A stretch of DNA of 64,000 nt from Aquarana catesbeiana (GCF_042186555.1 NC_133330.1:342189911-342253910), one strand, 5' to 3'. Positions 25,801 through 35,490 are shown, counted from the first letter of the stretch. Notes: generated from the sequence alone by a model not told the origin. Numbers and translations are program-made.

Positions 25801-28800
25801 GCATTTTGCGGGGCCAAGAGCGCCCCCTCCTCATCAGGGCTAAAAAGAACATGAGAACGTCTCCATATCAACCCAACGCCAATATATGATTGGATTAATG
25901 TGAAGATGTTCTTTCTAGCCTTGATTGGGGGGGGGGGGGGTTTGGGGGCACTCTTGGACTTTTGAAACACGTTGGCTCCTTTTTTGTATTTTCAGAGTAA
26001 GGTTGTATCCTATTAGATTGTAAGCAGGGCCCTCTTACTCCTCTTGTATTGTGTTATAACTGTATTGTCTCCCTTTTATATTGTAAAGCGCTGCGTAATC
26101 TGTTGCCACTATATAAATCCTGTATAATAATAATATCTAAGCCTCTTGGTAATGGTATGGCCTTTCAATTTCTATATTGGGTGATGGTTGAATGTGCTGA
26201 CCACCAACGAAGAGAAATTTCCTTTGGACCACTACATGAGCCCAGTCAATACATGGCTCCCAATGTGACCAGCGGGAGCCAGACATTGGCTGATGGCTGG
26301 ATGTGCTGACCACCAATGAAGAGGAATTTCCTCCTGACCACTACATGAGCCGAGTCCATACATGACTCCCAATGTGACCAGCGGGAGCCAGACATTGGCT
26401 AATGGTTGAATGTGCTGACCACCAATGAAGAGGAATTTCCTCCTGACCACTACATGAGCCCAGTCCATACATGACTCCCAATGTGACCAGCGGGAGCCTG
26501 ACATTGGCTGATGGCTGGATGTGCTGACCACCAACGAAGAGAAATTTCCTTTGGACCACTACATGAGCCCAGTCAATACATGGCTCCCAATGTGACCAGC
26601 GGGAGCCAGACATTGGCTGATGGCTGGATGTGCTGACCACCAATGAAGAGGAATTTCCTCCTGACCACTACATGAGCCGAGTCCATACATGACTCCCAAT
26701 GTGACCAGCGGGAGCCAGACATTGGCTGATGGCTGGACGTGCTGACCGCCAATGAAGAGGAATTTCCTCCTGACCACTACATGAGCCCAGTCCATACATG
26801 ACTCCCAATGTGACCAGCGGGAGCCAGACATTGGCTGATGGTTGGATGTGCTGACCACCAAGGATCTTTGGGTTCATATGGTTGGCTGGAGTGTGAAGGT
26901 CTATGGAGGAGTGGGCAGCTAAGGAATAATACCCCCAATAGGGCTGATTTCCACCATCTCTATAAAGGTTCTCCCAGAGGCAGCCCGGAGCCATCCACAG
27001 AAATGAAGATGATCAGAACGGACTATGAGTATTTCATTGCTAGGAGTATCCTAACACTGACAGACCAATCAGCATTCTGCACTGAACAGTCCGGAATGAA
27101 TAAGATAATCAATGCTAAGACCTGATAGATTGTTCTGAATTACATCACTTTGGGAGTAAATGACCCCCCAAACATTGTCACCTTCTCTATGTAGACATGC
27201 AGCACGGCCTCTGGAGACAGCGAACCACTCTTCAACTGACTGGCCAGCTCACCCAGGGACAGTGAGAGGATCCGACCCGCATCCACATCACCGTGCTGAA
27301 ACAAGACAACAGGAAGTGACATCACAAAGATGGAGGAGCATTGTATATCCAGCGCAAGGCAGATGTTGTCACTACTGTACAGGAAGTGATGTCACACATG
27401 CAGAGGGAGGAGCTATGTATGTTCTGAGCAAGGCAGATGTTGTCACCACTGTACAGGAAGTGACGTCACACATACAGAGGGAGGAGCATTGATTATACAG
27501 AGCAAACCATATTGTAACACTCACCTTTCTTGCATCCCCTCTTTGGTGCACAGCTGCTGGGAGTTCTAGGTTACCCCAGACTGACAGTGCTGTGGCAAAC
27601 CAGAAAACATCTCCCCTGATTGGTGCAGATGGTAAAGAAGGAGCGACTCTTTAAATGTAGCTCTTCCAGGGTGTATCCCGCCTGAGCTGAACTGTTATTT
27701 CTGCCTGTTGCTGGGGAGCACCCCGGGCAATCCAATAACCCATGATATGAATATTTATGCATCTCAATGGGCCAACCACTAGGACGGGTATTGCCTTGCT
27801 GGGAGAGGGTATTCCTATCTGGGGGGAGCTCTCCTTCCTCCCAGACTCCGATTACTCCTCACCTCCCAGAGAGAAGCAGAACTGGAATTGGGAAAGACTT
27901 GGAGCGTCCTTCAGTCATTGTGATGGGAGGAATGTTGGCAAATGGTTGATGTCTCCAAACTGCGCTAACACTGGGAGGGGCTTAAAGGGATATGGTTAAA
28001 TAAAACGTGAACCTACTTGTAACGCACAGAGCACTAAGTGTGGGGGTCAGGAGTAAAGTCTCTGTACCAGAGGAGCTTACACTCTAATTTCTTTTCTGTT
28101 ATTTGATGATGTAAGCTTGTTTGTTTTTGTTTATATATATTATTATTATTATTTTTATTTATATATGTAAATATGTTTTTTTTTTTTTTTAATAACAAGC
28201 TGTATGTTTACAGGATTTTAAATAAACAAAAATGTACACTCAAATGTCCCCTCCCCCCCACAGAAGGGTTGCCAACCTCCAGCAGCATTTTTTTACTGAC
28301 AAGACATGGAAAATTTACTGGCGGAGTAAATTTTTTACTGGCAACCTGAGAAATTACAGAACTCCTTTTGAAAACGAACACAGTAAATATTTGAACAGTA
28401 TAAACATGATATGGAAACAAAACACTGACAATACCTATAAAAAAAAGTCATTTGCTTGATTTACACTTAAAAAGTCAACACAGCATGAAATTACCAGCCC
28501 CTGATATTTACTGGCAGTTGTAAAAAAATTCACAGATTTTTACAAACTGTCAGTAAATTTACTGGCGGTTGCCAACCCTGCCCCACAGTCACACACTATT
28601 ATTATTATACAATCTAGGTCCCCAGATTGCGGGGCCCCCGGACCCCTCTCACCTGCTCCATATACTGCAGCACTGCCTTCTCCATGAGCTGCAGGGAACG
28701 TTCTCTCTCCATCACGGCTCTCCCAATCTTCTGATCACACCGCCTTCGAACCGTCCATCGTATGAGCAGAAAACCGACTACCACAGCGCACAGGACGGCC

Positions 28801-28856
28801 GCCAGCAGGTGAGTGACTGCCATCCCGGACAGGAGGAACCGCAGAGAGTTCAGCAT
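4775..28856 (-). CDS. faah: FAAH-like amidase gene A, exons 1-11 (3' end off the left edge)
   Basis: Membrane-anchored amidase-signature serine hydrolase; FAAH family enzymes hydrolyse fatty acid amides such as anandamide at internal membranes. I assembled eleven minus-strand exons: 28856-28653, 27295-27182, 25260-25117, 23918-23785, 22525-22319, 19507-19467, 19260-19136, 17208-17083, 9368-9271, 6811-6712 and 4818-4775. All have AG/GT boundaries and compatible phases, giving about 445 codons with no internal stop. Order of parts: N-terminal transmembrane helix, Lys of the triad in ISLKDN (exon 3), both Ser residues in GGSSGGEGALI and GTDVLGSIR (exon 5), then the membrane-cap and C-terminal region. 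If the four missing exons match gene B (40, 109, 146 and 120 bp) the protein would be about 583 aa, close to human FAAH (579 aa, from memory). Odd: Leu replaces the usual Gly two residues before the nucleophile. It could be a vitamin D3 hydroxylase-associated protein-like paralogue rather than the FAAH1 orthologue. Confidence 0.9.
4870..6560. repeat. ~35-bp C-rich minisatellite in gene A intron 10
   Basis: Units with 'catctgtgacaccgcagcc' and 'attccatcccccctccc'. On the transcribed strand it is G-rich with runs of 4-10 G. It ends about 50 bp from the acceptor of the 44-bp exon 11. Confidence 0.97.
6712..6811 (-). CDS. faah: Gene A exon 10
   Basis: 100 bp; acceptor CCCGCGCAG, donor ATG|GTAAGT. 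The first base completes a Phe codon, then KPDVVDPHLKQQLLLWRIPA and GAFFMRPM, matching FAAH FKGDFVDPCLGD...LKLPQWLKGLLAFLVKP. This is the membrane-cap region of the family. It is a small island between two minisatellites (4870-6560 and 6840-8205). Confidence 0.88.
6840..8205. repeat. 26-bp minisatellite in gene A intron 9
   Basis: Units of 'catacaatgtatatacatgg' plus 'agaacc', alternating with a 'agacacccc' variant. Starts about 28 bp upstream (in gene sense) of exon 10. Confidence 0.97.
8338..8597 (+). mobile_element. 5' end fragment of a Tc1-like element
   Basis: Begins 'acagttgtgctcataagttt' followed by 'acatacc', a known style of Tc1-like terminal inverted repeat, with an inner copy 'gatcaaaagtttacatacc' near 8525. 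Cut off after about 260 bp by the next element. Confidence 0.75.
8596..8763. mobile_element. Short fold-back element (hairpin)
   Basis: Left arm about 8596-8667 and right arm 8697-8763 are near-perfect inverted copies, including 'cacct(t)aagggcttttta' and TGCRATGTGCACCCCC ends. The loop is about 30 bp. MITE-like. Confidence 0.75.
8759..9200. repeat. Two diverged copies of a ~115-bp unit, then AT-rich repeat
   Basis: 'gcatgaagatat(c/t)acca' and 'ggagcacgtgcacttt' occur twice (about 8759-8855 and 8873-8965). The rest is T-rich with 'agcgccgcacatttggtat'; no coding signal. Confidence 0.55.
9271..9368 (-). CDS. faah: Gene A exon 9
   Basis: 98 bp; acceptor TTTTTCTCCCCAG, donor AATT|GTGAGT, ending phase 2. 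Encodes LVPFTPPRIEYALNELC and GFFADGGKTLVEK, matching FAAH LVPFLPSNIPHALETL..GGLFSDGG. It lies about 40 bp from a 26-bp-unit minisatellite on its 5' side. Confidence 0.88.
9405..9945. repeat. 26-bp minisatellite in gene A intron 8
   Basis: About 21 units of 'aatgagatacaatgtataga' plus 'acacac'. Shares the core 'atacaatgtata' with the array at 6840-8205, so the two may be related. Confidence 0.97.
9936..10012. repeat. Perfect 36-bp inverted repeat with 5-bp loop
   Basis: Arms 9936-9971 and 9977-10012 are exact reverse complements; the loop is aagca. The left arm begins inside the last unit of the 26-bp array ('cacacaatg'). Followed by a C run at 10017-10030. Confidence 0.95.
10677..14700. repeat. 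47-52-bp minisatellite inside the hAT-like element
   Basis: Units of 'ccatgtaatgtgctgtgccc' then 'accatgtcatgtcatgtgca' and 'ttgcagtgcccc'. Regular to about 13560, then progressively degenerate. Blocks of several units recur (for example around 11040 and 11580), indicating higher-order duplication. Confidence 0.95.
14700..15055. repeat. CT-rich low-complexity tract
   Basis: Almost pure C and T on the plus strand ('ctctctctttcacccccctc' style). Still within the hAT-like element. Confidence 0.9.
15165..16930. repeat. C-rich minisatellite in gene A intron 8
   Basis: Composite units of 'cacctctcacccctcccg' and 'cctctcctgtacatctcacc'. Starts directly at the right target-site copy of the hAT-like element, so the element probably inserted at the edge of this array. 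Confidence 0.93.
17083..17208 (-). CDS. faah: Gene A exon 8
   Basis: 126 bp, phase 0 at both ends; acceptor CTTCTTACAG, donor AAG|GTGCGT. Encodes IYKSTKRLTIGFYDTDGYF and ends KTLLEEAGHK, matching FAAH LRVGYYETDNYTMPSPAMRR and the following helix. Same length as gene B exon 58356-58481. Confidence 0.92.
17420..19070. repeat. 32-bp purine-rich minisatellite in gene A intron 7
   Basis: Units of 'cagaggagacatatcagaga' plus 'tgagaggggcct', degenerating towards 19070. Begins about 210 bp upstream of exon 8 in gene sense. Confidence 0.95.
19136..19260 (-). CDS. faah: Gene A exon 7
   Basis: 125 bp; acceptor CCCCAG, donor GAG|GTACGA. Encodes ...PGPMARDVDSLALFMKAVLC and PPLPFRDE, the FAAH VGPMARDVESLALCLRALLC region. 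Gene B has a homologous exon of exactly the same length at 62363-62487. Confidence 0.93.
19467..19507 (-). CDS. faah: Gene A exon 6, 41-bp micro-exon
   Basis: 41 bp; acceptor TTTTCTAG, donor TCAG|GTCAGC. It restores the frame between exons 5 and 7 (one base plus 13 codons plus one base), encoding EKGLLSPVSGMKS. It corresponds in position to the KSGLKGCVYGQEAV stretch of human FAAH. Too short to be found as an ORF; supported by phase, splice sites and position. Confidence 0.78.
20245..21787. mobile_element. hAT-like insertion inside a minisatellite
   Basis: Left end CAGTTGTGGCTGGTGCTCAA; right end, reversed, CAGTGGCGGCCTGCCCAT. Flanks are TCTAGGAG (20237-20244) and TCTAGAAG (21788-21795), an 8-bp duplication with one mismatch. 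No coding frame. Confidence 0.8.
20455..21320. repeat. 31-bp minisatellite inside the hAT-like element
   Basis: Units of 'catcagatgtcaccatcaga' plus 'gtccccctata', about 28 copies with drift. Confidence 0.95.
22319..22525 (-). CDS. faah: Gene A exon 5: amidase signature, both catalytic Ser
   Basis: 207 bp; acceptor TTCTTTCAG, donor CTGAG|GTCAGT. Contains CGGSSGGEGALI (Ser217 equivalent) and GTDVLGSIRMP (Ser241 nucleophile equivalent), then FCGICGLKPSGDRL. Human FAAH has GTDIGGSIRFP, so the Gly at the 239 position, part of the oxyanion-hole backbone, reads Leu here (codon TTG). The rest of the signature is intact. Confidence 0.95.
22675..23690. repeat. 31-bp minisatellite in gene A intron 4
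   Basis: About 32 units of 'ctacacagtcaggactgaat' plus 'cccagcattca', highly homogeneous. Confidence 0.97.
23785..23918 (-). CDS. faah: Gene A exon 4
   Basis: 134 bp; acceptor TTTTTTTCAG, donor AA|GTAATC (a weak donor), leaving phase 2. Encodes ...HVLKKQGAIPFVKTNVPQSLI, matching FAAH VVHVLKLQGAVPFVHTNVPQSM. The split Asn codon is completed by exon 5. Confidence 0.9.
24055..25090. repeat. 46-bp minisatellite in gene A intron 3
   Basis: Units of 'ggagcatacaatatggtggt' then 'atgggattggatggaggtac' and 'aggaga'. It runs to within about 25 bp of the exon 3 donor. Confidence 0.96.
25117..25260 (-). CDS. faah: Gene A exon 3, with the catalytic Lys region
   Basis: 144 bp, 48 codons, phase 0 at both ends; acceptor GATTCAG, donor AAG|GTGTGG. 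Begins ALEVTREVNCVTEFLAECET and ends GLLYGVPISLKDNVGYK. By alignment with human FAAH the Lys in ISLKDN is the general base Lys142. The donor lies about 25 bp from a 46-bp-unit minisatellite. Confidence 0.92.
25610..26130. repeat. Dispersed repeats, including an anuran-type tail
   Basis: 25770-25850 holds 'aatgcattttgcggggcca' and 'ctcctcatcagggc'. 26010-26130 reads 'gattgtaagcagggccctct' to 'aagcgctgcgtaatctgttg' and ends in 'ataataataat'. I recall this tail as widespread in frog genomes. Non-coding. Confidence 0.6.
26180..26865. repeat. 109-bp tandem repeat in gene A intron 2
   Basis: Six copies of a unit with 'tgctgaccaccaatgaagag', 'gaatttcctcctgaccacta' and 'gtgaccagcgggagccagac'. A diverged single copy lies at about 25460-25555. 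Confidence 0.95.
27182..27295 (-). CDS. faah: Gene A exon 2
   Basis: 114 bp, 38 codons, phase 0 at both ends; acceptor TTTCAG, donor AAG|GTGACA. Encodes a segment ending LSPEAVLHVYIEK, which matches the FAAH region before the catalytic domain (human ...APEAVLFTYVGKA). This is the acceptor that any alternative first exon would have to use. Confidence 0.88.
27320..27500. repeat. Short tandem repeat (three units) in gene A intron 1
   Basis: 'aaggcagatgttgtcac' and 'ctgtacaggaagtga(t/c)gtcac' recur with a period of about 66 bp. Confidence 0.85.
28264..28580. mobile_element. 317-bp hAT-type MITE in gene A intron 1
   Basis: The ends are inverted (AGGGTTGCCAACCTCC at the left; reversed right end CAGGGTTGGCAACCGCC). 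The 8-bp duplication CCCCACAG is perfect (28256-28263 and 28581-28588). The 'ttactggc' motif is repeated inside. Confidence 0.85.
28653..28856 (-). CDS. faah: Gene A exon 1: start codon and N-terminal membrane anchor
   Basis: 68 codons from ATG at 28856 to the donor CAG|GTGAGA (phase 0). Residues about 13-34 form a hydrophobic helix followed by Arg-rich RWTVRRR, then a charged helix ending LQLMEKAVLQYMEQ. This matches the N-terminal anchor plus linker layout of FAAH. I chose MLNSL as the start because the two other first-exon-like ORFs (41394, 45049) also begin ML; an in-frame ATG 16 codons upstream (28904) is an alternative. Exon 2 is 1.36 kb away. Confidence 0.8.
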
Positions 28857-29119
28857 CTCCCCGAACACTGCGCCACCGTCCTCAGACAAAGAGAGAATGG
28901 GCACTACCCTCTGCCTGGCACAGACAATGGGGGCCAGAAATAGTCTCTGCCAGCCCCGCCCCCCTCTTATTATAATTCATCTATAATCCCCGTATCACAT
29001 GAGTCATATCTCCCACAATGAGGGCAGAAAATAGAAACAACACCCCACCCGGGATTTACCCCCCCCCCCCTTTCAATCCTCACCACTAAACTCATATGAG
29101 GAGCCTAAAACTGTCACTT

Positions 29120-29825
29120 TATTATTAATAGAGACACTCATAGGAACACCCATAGAGACACTCCCATAGAGACAGACATAGAGAAACTCTGAGACATCCA
29201 TAGAGACACCAATAGAGACATCCATAGAGACACCCGTAGAGAAACTCAGAGAAATCCATAGATACCCCAATAGAGACACCAATAGAGACATCCATAGAAA
29301 CACCCATAGACATCCATAGACACACCCATAGAGACATCCACAGAGATACCCAAAGAAACACTCAGACATCCATAGAGACACCCATAGAGACACCCATAAA
29401 GACATCTATAGACACACTTATAGAGCAATCCATAGAGATACCCATAGAAACTCATAAATAAATCTATAGAGACACCCATAGAATCACTTATAGAGACATC
29501 CACAGAGATACCCATAGAAACACTCATAAAGACATCCATAGAGACACCCATAGAGACACCCATAGAGACACTCATAAAGACATCTATAGACACACTTATA
29601 GAGCAATCCATATAGATACCCATAGAAACTCATAAATAAATCTATAGAGACACCCATAGAATCACTTATAGAGACATCCACAGAGATACCCATAGAAACA
29701 CTCATAGAAACACTCAGGGACATCCATAGACACACCCATAGAGACATCCACAGAGATACCCAAAGAAACACTCAGACATCCATAGAAACACTCATAGAGA
29801 CATTCATAGAGCCACTCAGAGACAC
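29120..29825. repeat. Minisatellite with 'catagagacaccc' units
   Basis: Short 10-12-bp modules ('catagagacaccc', 'atagagacatcc') in higher-order blocks of about 140-210 bp; for example 29390-29480 resembles 29570-29670. Lies just upstream of gene A exon 1. Confidence 0.93.
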
Positions 29826-29974
29826 GATTGTTCTGTAGAATAAACATCTGTAAAGTCTTTTCTGTCTCAGAGAACAAATTGGGGAGTCATTGTGTCAGAT
29901 GTGTGATGATGATCAGATCTGGTGGAAGAGGAATTGTATTCCATTCTCAGGAAGATCCCATCACCCACCGAGTT

Positions 29975-30590
29975 CACTTACCGACCTTCGGTCCCAGTAC
30001 GGTGAACTGTGGTCAAACGACAAACTCCGACCTTCGGTCCCAGTACGGTGAACTGTGGTCAAACGACAAACTCCGACCTTCGGTCCCAGTACGGTGAACT
30101 GTGGTCAAACGACAAACTCCGACCTTCAGTCCCAGTACGGTGAACTGTGGTCAAACGACAAACTCCGACCTTCAGTCCCAGTACGATGAACCATGGTCAA
30201 ACGACAAACTCCGACCTTCAGTCCTAGCACGGTGAACTGTGGTCAAACGACAAACTCCGACCTTCAGTCCCAGTACGGTGAACCATGGTCAAACGACAAA
30301 CTCCGACCTTCAGTCCCAGTACGATGAACCGTGGTCAAACGACAAACTCCGACCTTCAGTCCCCGTACGGTGAACTGTGGTCAAACGACAAACTCCGACC
30401 TTCAGTCCCAGTACGGTGAACTGTGGTCAAACGACAAACTCCGACCTTCAGTCCCAGTACGGTGAACCGTGGTCAAACGACAAACTCCAACCTTCAGTCC
30501 CAGTACGATGAACAGTGGTCAAACGACAAACTCCGACCTTCAGTCCCAGTACGGTGAATTGTGGTCAGATGACAACTGTGACGAAACGCG
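29975..30590. repeat. 46-bp minisatellite, first block
   Basis: Units of 'ccagtacggtgaactgtggt' then 'caaacgacaaactccgacct' and 'tcagtc'. Same register and about 80% identity to the block at 32385-35490. Confidence 0.95.
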
Positions 30591-30599
30591 GTATCAGGC

Positions 30600-31760
30600 C
30601 CCCTGCCCTCCTTACCAACCCGTGACAAAGGACTGCCCAATCTCACATAGTGCTGTCCCTTACGTAACAATGCCACTTTCAGCTGTACCCTGCGCAAAGA
30701 TTTTCCAGCTCACGGGACCACAATCTAGGTGCCAGCGGCCTGAGAGAGATTGTCACTGGGTTAAGTTAATTAAGCAATTAACCCTCTAACTGCCGCCACC
30801 AACTTTTACCAAAAAGATTTGGAACTTCCACAAGATTAGCAATAACAATTATATAACATAAATGTCTGTACAGGCACTGTCACCACACACAGGTATGTTC
30901 AGAGATTTATCACATACAGTAGCACTCTTCAAGAGACAGGGATCCTTTTTAGTTTTGCATTTTAAAGCCTTAGAGACAATTTTAACTATTTTCAAAATAT
31001 GATTTAATTATGAAAAGGTCAAAGTGGTGAAAATGAAATATTTACAGAAAAAGGGTGTTACGAAAAAATGAAGAGACAATAAAACAAGAGAGATTTAAAA
31101 GGAGTTGAAAATGGAGAATACTTGCAATGTCCTGGTTTCAGTGAATCAACAAAAATGGTAGAGTGGCTCTCACAAGTCCTGTTAGATGTTCCTTGGTTTG
31201 ATGTTAACTAAAGCTAATCACACTGTCCTGGCACCCCCCTTTTCTCTGGTATCAAAGAGGTGTTGACAGAGGCCATCTGAACAATGAAGCATCTGAGAAG
31301 TGGTTTCTGGGATGTCACTATGTTTATGACTATGTCCCAAATACAGATTTCTATAGGTAATCATATCTTTACCTACCGGGTACAGCCTGCTAACATGCAG
31401 ATTAATGTTCAGCCTGAATTTAGCTTTGAAATGAATATACAGTTGACAGGTTTCCGATGCCCTGTTCACCTAGGAGAGGAATTGGGTGGGTTCCATTTCC
31501 AGTACTCTTAGGTTAACTGTGTTTAGGCTCAAAACACTATAAATTAACTGAGGGAGATAAATATGTCCATATTCTGGCCGTGCTATTATTATTTCATGAG
31601 TTATGTAACATGCTGAAGTTTCAGAGAGATTACTGCTAACCTGTCTGCGGGGATGAGTATTGTCCATCCCCTTCAACTGAGCTATTTACGACCGGTATCT
31701 GTTCATTTATCTGTTAGTTCTCTGGATTAGCTCAAGTTTGCAAAGGGGGACAGTTCTATT
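30600..31760. other. Intergenic stretch between two minisatellite blocks
   Basis: About 1.15 kb of unique-looking A/T-rich sequence. Short open frames only, on both strands, without recognisable motifs. I see no gene here. Confidence 0.5.
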
Positions 31761-31761
31761 A

Positions 31762-32186
31762 TGCCACGTACACACGATCAGACATTCCGATAACAAAATC
31801 CATGTTTTTTTTCCAATGGATGTTGGCTCAAACTTGTCTTGCATACACACGGTCACACAAATGTTGTCGGAAATTCCGAACGTCAAGAACGCGGTGACGT
31901 ACAACACGTACGACGAGCCGAGAAAAATGAAGTTCAATAGCCAGTGCGGCTCTTCTGCTTGATTACGAATGTGCCTGGCACTTTGTGCGTCGGAATTGTG
32001 TACACACGCTCGGAATTTACGACAACGGATTTTGTTGTCGGAAAATTTGAGATCCAGATCTCAAATTTTGTTTGTCGGAAATTCGGACGGAAAATGTCCG
32101 ATGGAGCCTACACATGGTTGGAATTTCCGGCAACAAGCTCCCATGGAACATTTCCCGTTGGAAAATCCGACTGTGTGTATGCGGCG
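31762..32186. mobile_element. ~425-bp palindromic MITE, PIF/Harbinger-type
   Basis: Ends are inverted: left 'gccacgtacacacgatcaga', right (reversed) 'gccgcatacacacagtcgga'. Flanked by TTA on both sides, as expected for PIF/Harbinger. Internal inverted 'gagatc' symmetry near 32050. Repeats with this 'gtacacacgatc' end are, from memory, frequent in ranid frogs. Confidence 0.7.
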
Positions 32187-32384
32187 TTAGAGTTTCCAGA
32201 CTCAACTTGTGGTTTGGGTAATGGAAAGGTCTGTGTGTCCAATCAATGGATCAAGGAAACAGTTTGTGTATTGTTTAAAGTGAAGGAAGGAGAAGGGAAA
32301 GGTCACTGTGGCTATGCATTCTTATGACAAAATGGCTGCTACACACACAGCTATTCGGGTGCCCGGTACGCATAACCATTACTA

Positions 32385-35300
32385 CAACCTCCCACCTTCA
32401 GTCCCAGTGCAATGTACAATGGTCAGACAACAACCTCCGACCTTCAGTCCCAGTACGATGTACAATGGTCAGACAACAACCTCCGACCTTCAGTCCCAGA
32501 ACGATGTACAATGGTCAGACAACAACCTCCGACCTTCAGCCCCAGTACGGTGTACAATGGTCAGACAACAACCTCCGACCTTCAGTCCCAGTACGGTGTA
32601 CAATGGTCAGACAACAACCTCCGACCTTCAGTCCCAGTACGATGTACAATGGTCAGACAACAACCTCCGACCTTCAGTCCCAGAACGATGTACAATGGTC
32701 AGACAACAACCTCCGACCTTCAGCCCCAGTACGGTGTACAATGGTCAGACGATAACCTCCCACCATTAGCCCCAGTACGGTGTACAATGGTCAGACGATA
32801 ACCTCCCACCTTTAGCCCCAATACGATGTACAATGGTCAGACAACAACCTCCGACCTTCAGTCCCAGTACAGTGTACAATGGTCAGACAACAACCTCTGA
32901 CCTTCAGTCCCAGTATGGTGTACAATGGTCAGACAACAACCTCCGACCTTCAGTCACAGTATGGTGTACAATGGTCAGACAACAACCTCCGACCTTCAGT
33001 CCCAGTACAGTGTACAATGGTCAGACAACAACCTCCGACCTTCACTCCTAGTATGGTGTACAATGGTCAGACAACAACCTCCGACCTTCAGTCCCAGTAG
33101 GATGTACAATGGTCAGACAACAACCTCCGACCTTCAGCCCCAGTACGGTGTACAATGGTCAGACGATAACCTCCCACCATTAGCCCCAGTATGGTGTACA
33201 ATGGTCAGACGATAACCTCCCACCTTTAGCCCCAATACGATGTACAATGGTCAGACAACAACCTCCGACCTTCAGTCCCAGTACGATGTACAATGGTCAG
33301 ACAAAAACCTCCGACCTTCAGTCCCAGTACGGTGTACAATGGTCAGACGATAACCTCCCACCTTTAGCCCCAGTACGGTGTACAATGGTGAGACGATAAC
33401 CTCCCACCTTTAGCCCCAGTACGATGTACAATGGTCAGACAACAACCTCCGACCTTCAGTCCCAGTACAGTGTACAATGGTCAGACAACAACCTCCGACC
33501 TTCAGTCCCAGTACAGTGTACAATGGTCAGACAACAACCTCCGACCTTCAGTCCCAGTACGGTGTACAATGGTCAGACAACAACCTCTGACCTTCAACCT
33601 CCGACCTTCAGTCCCAGTACAGTGTACAATGGTCAGACAACAACCTCCGACCTTCAGTCACAGTACAGTGTACAATGGTCAGACAACAACCTCCGACCTT
33701 CAGTCACAGTACGGTGTACAATGGTCAGACAACAACCTCCGACCTTCAGTCACAGTACAGTGTACAATGGTCAGACAACAACCTCCGACCTTCAGTCACA
33801 GTACGGTGTACAATGGTCAGACAACAACCTCCGACCTTCAGTCACAGTACGGTGTACAATGGTCAGACAACAACCTCCGACCTTCAGTCACAGTACAGTG
33901 TACAATGGTCAGACAACAACCTCCGACCTTCAGTCCCAGTATGGTGTACAATGGTCAGACAACAACCTCCGACCTTCAGTCCCAGTATGGTGTACAATAG
34001 TCAGACAACAACCTCCGACCTTCAACCCCCGACCTTCAGTCCCAGTACAGTGTACAATGGTCAGACAACAACCTCCGACCTTCACTCCTAGTATGGTGTA
34101 CAATGGTCAGACAACAACCTCCGACCTTCAGTCCCAGTAGGATGTACAATGGTCAGACAACAACCTCCGACCTTCAGCCCCAGTACGGTGTACAATGGTC
34201 AGACGATAACCTCCCACCATTAGCCCCAGTATGGTGTACAATGGTCAGACGATAACCTCCCACCTTTAGCCCCAATACGATGTACAATGGTCAGACAACA
34301 ACCTCCGACCTTCAGTCCCAGTACGATGTACAATGGTCAGACAAAAACCTCCGACCTTCAGTCCCAGTACGGTGTACAATGGTCAGACGATAACCTCCCA
34401 CCTTTAGCCCCAGTACGGTGTACAATGGTGAGACGATAACCTCCCACCTTTAGCCCCAGTACGATGTACAATGGTCAGACAACAACCTCCGACCTTCAGT
34501 CCCAGTACAGTGTACAATGGTCAGACAACAACCTCCGACCTTCAGTCCCAGTACAGTGTACAATGGTCAGACAACAACCTCCGACCTTCAGTCCCAGTAC
34601 GGTGTACAATGGTCAGACAACAACCTCTGACCTTCAACCTCCGACCTTCAGTCCCAGTACAGTGTACAATGGTCAGACAACAACCTCCGACCTTCAGTCC
34701 CAGTACAGTGTACAATGGTCAGACAACAACCTCCGACCTTCAGTCACAGTACAGTGTACAATGGTCAGACAACAACCTCCGACCTTCAGTCACAGTACGG
34801 TGTACAATGGTCAGACAACAACCTCCGACCTTCAGTCACAGTACAGTGTACAATGGTCAGACAACAACCTCCGACCTTCAGTCACAGTACGGTGTACAAT
34901 GGTCAGACAACAACCTCCGACCTTCAGTCACAGTACGGTGTACAATGGTCAGACAACAACCTCCGACCTTCAGTCACAGTACAGTGTACAATGGTCAGAC
35001 AACAACCTCCGACCTTCAGTCCCAGTATGGTGTACAATGGTCAGACAACAACCTCCGACCTTCAGTCCCAGTATGGTGTACAATGGTCAGACAACAACCT
35101 CCGACCTTCAACCCCCGACCTTCAGTCCCAGTACAGTGTACAATGGTCAGACAACAACCTCCGACCTTCACTCCTAGTATGGTGTACAATGGTCAGACAA
35201 CAACCTCCGACCTTCAGTCCCAGTATGGTGTACAATGGTCAGACAACAACCTCCGACCTTCAACCCCCGACCTTCAGTCCCAGTACAGTGTACAATGGTC

Positions 35301-35490
35301 AGACAACAACCTCCGACCTTCAACCCCCGACCTTCAGTCCCAGTACAGTGTACAGTGGTCAGACAACAACCTCCGACCTTCAGTCCCAGTATGGTGTACA
35401 ATGGTCAGACAACAACCTCCGACCTTCAGTCCCAGTACAGTGTACAATGGTCAGACAGCAACCTCCGACCTCCAGTCCCAGTATGTTGAA
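32385..35490. repeat. 46-bp minisatellite, second block, with 1040-bp higher-order repeat
   Basis: Units of 'ccagtacggtgtacaatggt' then 'cagacaacaacctccgacct' and 'tcagtc'. Segments 33101-34140 and 34141-35180 are near-identical (offset exactly 1040 at several landmarks). Long open frames up to 354 codons arise because 46-bp units rotate through all frames without stops. Confidence 0.96.
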
